In this document: one piece after another, positions 1-5,492 of the stretch
Numbering within the stretch: position 1 is the first letter of the stretch
Layout: every line of letters starts with the position of its first letter
Assembly: GCA_903837025.1 (NCBI GenBank)
Contig: CAILTC010000482.1
Coordinates: 1-8,459 of the forward strand
DNA: 8,459 bases
Origin: an uncultured Bacteroidota bacterium
GTDB lineage: Bacteria > Bacteroidota > Bacteroidia > Flavobacteriales > Flavobacteriaceae
Direction: 5' to 3'
Translations under genes and position numbers: made by a program
Notes under the pieces: model-generated
What the model was told of the DNA's origin: nothing
The model's database searches: none
Seen by the model: the letters and a program-made list of their open reading frames with translations, nothing else

Positions 1-68
1 AAAAATATAAATTTATAAAAAACTATCTGTTGTGAAGGTGAAATTAGAATGTTAAAATAAAAATAATT

Positions 69-1301
69 TTACTGCAAAATTTTGTTCATTATAATTCTCG
101 TAGCTCCTTTGTTCATTTGTACGAAAGTGCTGCAGATATGGCCTTTTTCGTGTCGGATGTCGTCATTTGCTATTAAATTAGAAAAGGCATCGTTGAGGTC
201 GGTTTTGTTTGAAATACAAATACATCCTTCCATATTTACTAAAGCAGTTGCTTCGGCAAAATGACTGAAGTTGGGACCAATCACTATTGGGACGCCAAAA
301 GTTGCGGGTTCTAATATATTATGAACTCCTGGATTTCCAAATCCTCCACCTACATAAGCAATGTCGGCATAACTATAAATTTTTGTCAATATTCCGATGG
401 TGTCAATGATAAAAATATCAAATTCGGCTAGGTTTTTTGTTGATTTTTCCGAAAATAAAACAGTTTTTTTGGTAATAGAATTTTTTAAATCTTGAATTTG
501 CTCTTCTTTTATATTGTGAGGAGCGATAATAAATTTCACTTTTTCCGAAGTTTGATTGATATAATCTACTAATAGGCTTTCGTCTTTTGGCCAAGAACTA
601 CCGATAACAATTGTCAATGTATCGTTTTTGAATGCTTCAATAAAGTCTAGGGAATTGTCTTTTTCTAAAATTGCAGCGACTCTGTCAAAACGGGTGTCGC
701 CAGATATAGCAACATTGGTTTTGCCTAATTGCAGTAATAAATTTTTTGAAGTCTCATTTTGAACAAAAAAATAAGTAAAAGTATTCAGTGCTTTTCTGTA
801 AAATCCGCCATACCATTTGAAAAACATTTGATTTTTTCTAAATATTCCAGAAATTAAATAAGTTGGAGTTTCAAGTTTTTGAAGTTCATTTAAATAGTTA
901 GGCCAATATTCATATTTGATAAAAAAGGCCATTTCGGGATGAACCAATTTTAAAAAAGCTTCAGCATTTTTTTTGGTATCCAAAGGTAAATACACTGTTA
1001 CATCGGCAATAGTATTGTTTTTGCGTACTTCATAACCCGAAGGAGAGAAGAAAGTGAGTATGATTTTGTGATTAGGGTATTTCGTTTTTATATTTTCGAT
1101 AACAGGCAAGCCTTGCTCATATTCGCCAAGAGAGGCTGCGTGAAACCAAATGGTTTTGTCTGTGGTTTTTATTTTTTGTTCTAATGTTGAAAAAACATTT
1201 TTACGACCCTCTACAAAAAGTTTAATTTTTGGATTGAATACGGCGATGATTTTTAATAAAAACTCCGCAATTTGAACTATTATACGATATAGAAAAAGCA
1301 T
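69..1301 (-). CDS. waaA: 3-deoxy-D-manno-octulosonic acid (Kdo) transferase
   Basis: This 410-residue protein matches the WaaA/KdtA family, which transfers Kdo from CMP-Kdo to the lipid A precursor at the inner face of the cytoplasmic membrane. Seen in the sequence: a hydrophobic N-terminal anchor (about residues 1-22); the acceptor-domain motif HAASLGE at 54-60, whose Glu60 corresponds to the family's catalytic base; KYEYWPN at 129-135; GDTRFDR at 201-207; GSSWPKDE at 234-241; and the C-terminal GT-B nucleotide-binding signature YVGGGFG (316-322) with GVHNILEP (325-332). Length and start are usual for the family: the N-terminal pattern ending in NPKIKLFVEGRK is typical and needs no other start. 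It is divergent from the aminotransferase gene. On its own strand a near-consensus -7 box (TATTTTAG, 1325-1318) lies upstream but has no clear -33 partner. How many Kdo residues it adds cannot be told from sequence. Confidence 0.96.
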   Translation of the reverse strand: MLFLYRIIVQIAEFLLKIIAVFNPKIKLFVEGRKNVFSTLEQKIKTTDKTIWFHAASLGEYEQGLPVIENIKTKYPNHKIILTFFSPSGYEVRKNNTIADVTVYLPLDTKKNAEAFLKLVHPEMAFFIKYEYWPNYLNELQKLETPTYLISGIFRKNQMFFKWYGGFYRKALNTFTYFFVQNETSKNLLLQLGKTNVAISGDTRFDRVAAILEKDNSLDFIEAFKNDTLTIVIGSSWPKDESLLVDYINQTSEKVKFIIAPHNIKEEQIQDLKNSITKKTVLFSEKSTKNLAEFDIFIIDTIGILTKIYSYADIAYVGGGFGNPGVHNILEPATFGVPIVIGPNFSHFAEATALVNMEGCICISNKTDLNDAFSNLIANDDIRHEKGHICSTFVQMNKGATRIIMNKILQ

Positions 1302-1347
1302 CTTTGAAAATTTGTGGCTAAAATACGTTTTCTTTATTTTATTTTCA

Positions 1348-1378
1348 TTGGTTTAAATTCATTTAATAACTATTTTTG
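1348..1378 (+). promoter_or_regulatory. Bacteroidota-type promoter of the aminotransferase gene
   Basis: TTG at 1348-1350 is followed after 20 bases by TATTTTTG at 1371-1378, matching the Bacteroidota pattern of a -33 TTG and a -7 TAnnTTTG element. Transcription would begin near 1383-1386, giving a leader of about 55 bases before the ATG at 1440. The pattern and spacing are seen; activity is inferred. Confidence 0.65.
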
Positions 1379-1385
1379 TTCTTCG

Positions 1386-1422
1386 TTTAAAGTAGGCGTA
1401 TCGCGTTTCAAGAAACTTTAAA
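1386..1422 (+). promoter_or_regulatory. Possible 5' leader hairpin before the aminotransferase gene
   Basis: TTTAAAGT (1386-1393) and ACTTTAAA (1415-1422) are perfect 8-base complementary arms around a 21-base loop. A smaller alternative stem, GTTTC/GAAAC (1405-1409 with 1412-1416), uses part of the same bases, so the two folds exclude each other. The element begins about where the predicted transcript starts and ends 17 bases before the ATG. It could affect mRNA stability or initiation. The arms are AT-rich and may be chance; no known riboswitch class was recognised. Confidence 0.25.
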
Positions 1423-1439
1423 TATTAAACCAAGAATCA

Positions 1440-2570
1440 ATGAAAAAAATCCAAATGGTTGACTTAAAAAGTCAATATGATAAAATAAAAGACACTGTAA
1501 ATACTTCAATTCAAGAAGTTCTTGACACGAATACTTATATAAACGGGCCGCAAGTTCACCAATTTCAAAAAAATCTTGAAATTTATCTGGATGTAAAGCA
1601 TGTAATTCCTTGTGCAAATGGAACCGATGCTTTGCAAATTGCAATGATGGGATTAGATCTGAAGCCAGGCGACGAAGTAATCACTGCCGATTTTACCTTT
1701 GCAGCAACCGTAGAAGTAATCGCTTTATTGCAATTGACTCCGGTTTTAGTCGATGTTGATTTGGTTAATATGAATATCTCTATTGAAGGAATCAAAAAGG
1801 CGATTACGCCAAAAACGAAAGCCATTGTTCCGGTACATTTATTTGGTCGTGCTGCCAACATGGAAGCTATTATGGCTATCGCCAAAGAACACAATCTTTA
1901 TGTTATCGAGGATAATGCACAAGCTATTGGGGCAAATTGCAAGTTTTCGGATGGATCCAAAAAGAAAGCAGGAACTATTGGAAACGTGGGATCAACCTCA
2001 TTTTTTCCTTCAAAAAATTTAGGCTGTTATGGTGATGGTGGTGCTATTTTTACAAATGACGATGCATTGGCACATAAAATACGTGGTATTGTAAACCACG
2101 GAATGTACGAGCGTTATCATCATGATGTGGTTGGTGTAAATTCAAGATTAGATAGTGTACAAGCAGCGGTTTTGAATGCTAAATTGCCCTTATTAGATCA
2201 ATACAATACAGCCCGTCAAAATGCGGCTAGAAAATATACTGCGGCTTTCGAAGGAAATAAAAATATCATCGCACCGAGTATTTGCGCCATTTGTGATTGT
2301 CACGTTTTTCATCAATATACGCTACGAATCCTTGATGCCGATAGAGATGGATTGATGCAACATTTGCTGGATAAAGGTATTCCATGTGCAATTTATTATC
2401 CAATTCCATTGCATTTGCAAAAGGCTTATGTGGATTCGAGATACAAAGAAGAAGATTTTCCAGTAACCAATCAGTTGGTAAAAGAGGTGATTTCGTTGCC
2501 GATGCATACCGAATTAGATGATGAACAAATAAAATTTATCACAGACAGTGTTCTAGAATTTTTAAAATAA
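1440..2570 (+). CDS. DegT/DnrJ/EryC1/StrS family sugar aminotransferase (PLP)
   Basis: This 376-residue, full-length enzyme belongs to the fold-type I, PLP-dependent sugar-nucleotide aminotransferases, which convert a keto-sugar nucleotide to an amino sugar using glutamate or a similar donor. Visible landmarks: CANGTDALQ at 58-66 (cofactor phosphate region), IEDNAQAIGA at 156-165 with the PLP-pyridine Asp158, FFPSKNLGCYGDGGA at 188-202 with the Schiff-base Lys192, NSRLDSVQAA at 234-243, and HQYTL then YYPIPLHLQKAY (319-330) near the substrate site. The overall pattern most resembles WbpE/WlbC-type enzymes that aminate UDP-3-keto-GlcNAc-uronate, but the exact substrate is inferred and GnnB-like or 4-keto-sugar roles are not excluded. 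The start begins the typical MVDLKSQYDKIK segment. Unusual: a Cys cluster at 282, 285 and 287. It lies beside waaA and galE, which suggests a surface-glycan or LPS role. Confidence 0.93.
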   Translation: MKKIQMVDLKSQYDKIKDTVNTSIQEVLDTNTYINGPQVHQFQKNLEIYLDVKHVIPCANGTDALQIAMMGLDLKPGDEVITADFTFAATVEVIALLQLTPVLVDVDLVNMNISIEGIKKAITPKTKAIVPVHLFGRAANMEAIMAIAKEHNLYVIEDNAQAIGANCKFSDGSKKKAGTIGNVGSTSFFPSKNLGCYGDGGAIFTNDDALAHKIRGIVNHGMYERYHHDVVGVNSRLDSVQAAVLNAKLPLLDQYNTARQNAARKYTAAFEGNKNIIAPSICAICDCHVFHQYTLRILDADRDGLMQHLLDKGIPCAIYYPIPLHLQKAYVDSRYKEEDFPVTNQLVKEVISLPMHTELDDEQIKFITDSVLEFLK

Positions 2571-2579
2571 TCTCCATAG

Positions 2580-2604
2580 AGACGCGATTTATCGCGTCTT
2601 TTTT
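2580..2604 (+). terminator. Intrinsic terminator between aminotransferase gene and galE
   Basis: AGACGCGA (2580-2587) and TCGCGTCT (2592-2599) form a perfect GC-rich stem with a TTTA loop, followed by T's running to 2604. It begins 10 bases after the aminotransferase stop codon. It is a strong rho-independent terminator shape, although galE starts only 46 bases further on and no good TAnnTTTG promoter is visible in that gap, so partial read-through into galE is likely. Confidence 0.75.
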
Positions 2605-2650
2605 ATGAATGACAAGATGTTGTTGATCAAATCTATAAAAAATAATTATT

Positions 2651-3664
2651 ATGAAAATACTAGTAACGGGAGGTTTGGGTTTTATAGGTTCGCACACAGT
2701 TGTCGAATTGCAAAATCAGGGTTTTGAAGTGATAATTATCGACAATCTTTCGAATACATCATTGAATGTTTTAGATGGTATCGCTACTATTACAGGAATA
2801 AATACCGCTTTTGAAAAGCTGGATTTACGCGAAAAAGATAAAGTTCAGGATTTTTTCAAAAGGCATCATGATATTGATGGAGTAATTCACTTTGCAGCTT
2901 CAAAAGCAGTTGGTGAAAGTGTTGGTAATCCTTTGCTATACTACGAAAATAACATTAATACCTTGGTTTATTTGTTACAGGAATTACAACAAAAGCCGGA
3001 AGCCAATTTTATTTTTAGTTCTTCTTGCACGGTTTACGGTCAAGCCGAAAAAATGCCAATTACAGAAGACGCATCGATTCAAACTGCGATGTCCCCTTAC
3101 GGAAATACGAAACAAATAGGTGAAGAAATCATAACGGATACAGCCAAAGTAACGAATGTAAATGCAATATTATTGCGTTATTTTAACCCAATTGGAGCAC
3201 ATTCATCAGCTGAAATAGGCGAATTGCCATTAGGCGTTCCTCAGAATTTAGTGCCTTTTATTACCCAAACCGGATTAGGTTTACGCCAAGAATTATCCGT
3301 TTACGGCGACGATTATCCTACTCCTGACGGAACAGCGGTACGTGATTATATTCATGTAGTCGATTTGGCGAAAGCCCACGTAATTGCCATGCAGCGATTA
3401 TTGGCTAAAAAGAATTTGGATAATGTTGAAATTTTTAATTTAGGAACAGGTACCGGAAGTTCGGTTCTTGAAGTGATTCATGCTTTCGAAAAAGTAAGCG
3501 GTAAAAAATTGCCTTATAAAATCGTAGCTCGTCGCGAAGGTGATATTACTTCGGCTTATGCCAATACCGATAAAGCCAATGATGTTTTAGGATGGAAATC
3601 ACAGTTTACATTAGAAGAAGCATTGGCAAGCGCTTGGAAATGGGAACAGAAGATTAGAAGCTAG
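2651..3664 (+). CDS. galE: UDP-glucose/UDP-N-acetylglucosamine 4-epimerase GalE
   Basis: A 337-residue extended short-chain dehydrogenase that interconverts UDP-glucose and UDP-galactose through a bound NAD+ and a 4-keto intermediate. Seen: the Rossmann GxxGxxG motif in TGGLGFIGSH (Gly7, Gly10, Gly13), Asp31-Asn32 for the NAD adenosine ribose, SSSCTVYG at 123-130 carrying the active-site Ser, the catalytic pair Tyr150 and Lys154 (YGNTK), RYFNPIGAH at 176-184, RDYIHV at 231-236, and ARREGDI at 293-299, which holds a UDP-binding Arg. Length equals that of the classical E. coli enzyme (338). By motif alignment the residue matching E. coli Tyr299 and human Cys307 is Ala302, which predicts that N-acetylated substrates are also accepted. 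It follows the aminotransferase gene by 80 bases in the same direction, with a terminator between, and ends at a large hairpin. Confidence 0.95.
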   Translation: MKILVTGGLGFIGSHTVVELQNQGFEVIIIDNLSNTSLNVLDGIATITGINTAFEKLDLREKDKVQDFFKRHHDIDGVIHFAASKAVGESVGNPLLYYENNINTLVYLLQELQQKPEANFIFSSSCTVYGQAEKMPITEDASIQTAMSPYGNTKQIGEEIITDTAKVTNVNAILLRYFNPIGAHSSAEIGELPLGVPQNLVPFITQTGLGLRQELSVYGDDYPTPDGTAVRDYIHVVDLAKAHVIAMQRLLAKKNLDNVEIFNLGTGTGSSVLEVIHAFEKVSGKKLPYKIVARREGDITSAYANTDKANDVLGWKSQFTLEEALASAWKWEQKIRS

Positions 3665-3682
3665 TGCCTCTGTTTTTAGTAT

Positions 3683-3731
3683 AAACCAAAACCCTCACAA
3701 ACTATTAAGTTATGTGAGGGTTTCGGTTTTT
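3683..3731 (+). terminator. galE: Large hairpin terminator downstream of galE
   Basis: A long imperfect stem starts 18 bases after the galE stop. Outer arms AAACC/GGTTT (3683-3687 with 3725-3729), an A-C mismatch, an 11-base perfect stem AAACCCTCACA/TGTGAGGGTTT (3689-3699 with 3713-3723), one bulged A (3712), then AACT/AGTT closing an ATTA loop. On the plus strand it runs into a short T tract (3727-3731), as expected for galE termination. The structure is also T-rich on its minus-strand exit side, so it may block transcription from either direction. Confidence 0.75.
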
Positions 3732-3771
3732 CGAATCAATCCTTTTTAATTGAAACTATCATAAATGGATC

Positions 3772-3807
3772 AAAAAAAACAGTAGTAAACCTTAGCTTAC
3801 TACTGTT
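3772..3807 (-). terminator. gpmI: Intrinsic terminator of gpmI
   Basis: On the minus strand a perfect 11-base stem, AACAGTAGTAA with TTACTACTGTT (3778-3788 and 3797-3807), closes an 8-base loop and continues into eight consecutive U's (3779-3772). It starts 26 bases past the gpmI stop codon. This is a canonical rho-independent terminator. It stands about 40 bases from the galE hairpin, so the two convergent genes each have their own stop. Confidence 0.88.
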
Positions 3808-3833
3808 GAAAATGGTGTTTTTATATCTATTGA

Positions 3834-5351
3834 CTATAGTAAGGAATGTCTTGTCATTACTGCAGGCTTTTCAATTCCCATTAATTCTAAAATGGTTGGA
3901 GCCATATCGCCTAAAACACCATCATGAATTGTTTTTAATTCGTTATCTACCAAAATAAGTGGTACTGGGTTTGTGGTATGAGCAGTATTTGGACTTCCGT
4001 CAGGATTAATCATCGTTTCACAGTTACCGTGATCTGCAATAACTAAAGTGGTGTAATTATTAGCCAAAGCTGCTGTAATTACTTTTTCGACACATTTGTC
4101 AACGGCTTCACAAGCTTTTATAGCTGCGCTCATTACTCCGGTATGTCCTACCATATCGCCATTGGCAAAATTAAGACATACGAAATCAACTTCGCCTTTG
4201 TTTAATTCTGGAACCAAAGCATCGGCTAGTTCAAAAGCACTCATTTCCGGTTGCAAGTCGTAAGTAGCTACTTTTGGAGAGTTTTTTAGAATACGAGTTT
4301 CATCAACGAAAGGCAGTTCTCTACCTCCTGAAAAGAAGAAAGTCACGTGAGGATATTTTTCAGTTTCGGCGATTCGAATTTGTTTTTTATTGTGTTTTTC
4401 CAAGACTTCGCCAAGGGTTTCGGTAACATTATCTTTGTTGTAAACCACTTTAACGTCATTGTACGTTTCGTCATAATTGGTCAGCGTAACATAATACAAA
4501 TTGAGTTTGTGCATGTTTTGCTCATGGAAATCTTTTTGCGACAAGGTTTCGGTAAGTTCACGACCTCTATCGGTTCTGAAATTAAAGAAAATAACAACAT
4601 CATTTTCTTTTATAGTAGCCAAAGGTTGATCGTTTGCGTCAACAACAATAATTGGATCTATAAATTCATCTGTGATATCTTTTTTATAGCTTTCTTCAAT
4701 GTTTTTAACCGGATTTTCAGAATGAGTTCCTGTTCCGTTTACTAATAAATCATAAGCTATTTTAACTCTTTTCCAACGTTTATCTCTATCCATTGCATAA
4801 TAACGACCTACTACCGAAGCAATTTTTACGGAAGTATTTGCAATATAATTTTCTAAATTATGAATGTACGTTGCGCCAGATTTTGGATCTACATCGCGAC
4901 CATCTGTAAAAGCGTGAACAAATACTTTTTGCAAACCAAAATCTTGTGTTGCATCAATCAAACCGCGTAAATGTGAGGTGTGTGAGTGTACGCCACCATC
5001 AGAAACCAATCCTAAAAAATGAACATTTACATTTTTGTCTTTGGCATATTGAAAAGCATCAACAAGAACAGGTTCAGTATTTAAAGTTTTGTTTTCGACA
5101 GCAAGATTTATTTTTGCCAAATCTTGATAAATAATTCTTCCTGCACCAAGGTTCATGTGTCCTACTTCAGAATTTCCCATTTGGCCTTCAGGTAAACCTA
5201 CATTCAAACCGTCTGTTCTAAGCTGAGCGCTTGGATATTTTGTGTATAAACTATTGATAAAAGGAATATCGGCATTGTCTATTGCTGAAACTTTTGGGTC
5301 AGGAGATTTTCCCCAACCATCTAGAATCATAAGGATTACTTTCTTGTTCAT
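3834..5351 (-). CDS. gpmI: 2,3-bisphosphoglycerate-independent phosphoglycerate mutase
   Basis: This 505-residue protein interconverts 3- and 2-phosphoglycerate in glycolysis and gluconeogenesis through a phosphoserine intermediate, using two metal ions (usually Mn2+). Seen: an alkaline-phosphatase-superfamily start MILDGWG with metal ligand Asp11; the nucleophile Ser61 in GNSEVGH (59-65); the inserted transferase domain with SDGGVHSH (117-124), TDGRDVDP (149-156), RYYAMDRDKRW (183-193) and FFNFRTDRGRE (255-265), whose Arg residues bind substrate; and the remaining metal ligands Asp399 and His403 (NGDMVGH), Asp440-His441 (ADHGNCE) and His458 (NTAH). All expected catalytic residues are present and the length is normal. 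It is convergent with galE and appears to be transcribed alone, with a short leader from a possible -7 box at 5375-5368 and its own terminator. Confidence 0.98.
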   Translation of the reverse strand: MNKKVILMILDGWGKSPDPKVSAIDNADIPFINSLYTKYPSAQLRTDGLNVGLPEGQMGNSEVGHMNLGAGRIIYQDLAKINLAVENKTLNTEPVLVDAFQYAKDKNVNVHFLGLVSDGGVHSHTSHLRGLIDATQDFGLQKVFVHAFTDGRDVDPKSGATYIHNLENYIANTSVKIASVVGRYYAMDRDKRWKRVKIAYDLLVNGTGTHSENPVKNIEESYKKDITDEFIDPIIVVDANDQPLATIKENDVVIFFNFRTDRGRELTETLSQKDFHEQNMHKLNLYYVTLTNYDETYNDVKVVYNKDNVTETLGEVLEKHNKKQIRIAETEKYPHVTFFFSGGRELPFVDETRILKNSPKVATYDLQPEMSAFELADALVPELNKGEVDFVCLNFANGDMVGHTGVMSAAIKACEAVDKCVEKVITAALANNYTTLVIADHGNCETMINPDGSPNTAHTTNPVPLILVDNELKTIHDGVLGDMAPTILELMGIEKPAVMTRHSLL

Positions 5352-5367
5352 TTGGATTATTTTTATA

Positions 5368-5375
5368 CAAAGATA
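5368..5375 (-). promoter_or_regulatory. gpmI: Candidate -7 promoter box for gpmI
   Basis: Read on the minus strand, this is TATCTTTG, an exact match to the Bacteroidota -7 consensus TAnnTTTG, ending 16 bases before the gpmI ATG. No TTG element is found at the expected distance of 17-23 bases upstream, so the match is only half of a promoter. The predicted 5' leader would be about 10 bases. Confidence 0.4.
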
Positions 5376-5492
5376 AAGTATTTCTAAAAAAGTAGGTTTA
5401 GCTATAAATCACAATTATACATTTTTTAGGGAACTTGGAAAAATAATAATAATTGTATTGAAGAAGTTATCTTTTTTTAGAATTAATGCATT

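Noticed and set aside
82..264. 60-codon plus-strand frame opposite the 3' end of waaA, and a 69-codon frame at 6949-7158 opposite the DUF5916 gene
   Set aside because: Both lie wholly antisense to well-supported genes and lack promoter or family support.
967..974. T8 run inside waaA (A8 on the coding strand)
   Set aside because: This is an ordinary length for an AT-rich genome, encoded by Lys-Lys-Asn in a non-terminal position, so it is a weak slippage candidate beside the A12 tract.
1408..1894. Minus-strand open frames of 78 and 103 codons opposite the aminotransferase gene
   Set aside because: They overlap a full-length enzyme with all its motifs intact and show no recognisable domain or start signal, so they are antisense shadows.
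1783..2022. Plus-strand 79-codon frame inside the aminotransferase gene, and a similar 75-codon frame at 2892-3119 inside galE
   Set aside because: These are out-of-frame readings of genuine coding sequence, with biased Lys/Arg/Leu composition and no independent evidence.
2605..2650. Possible galE promoter after the aminotransferase terminator
   Set aside because: TTG copies are present, but nothing at the correct spacing resembles TAnnTTTG; the best candidate, TAATTATT, differs at two of the six defined positions and abuts the ATG.
4347..4745. 132-codon open frame on the plus strand, antisense to gpmI
   Set aside because: Its protein is a low-complexity mix of Phe, Ile, Val and Asn that mirrors gpmI codons. 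It resembles no family I recognise, has no promoter, and gpmI is a complete, clearly real gene on the other strand.
5411..5456. Inverted repeat ACAATTAT/ATAATTGT between gpmI and the DUF5916 gene
   Set aside because: An all-AT-type 8-base stem with a 30-base loop and no T tract on the right strand. It is within chance expectation and not a credible terminator.
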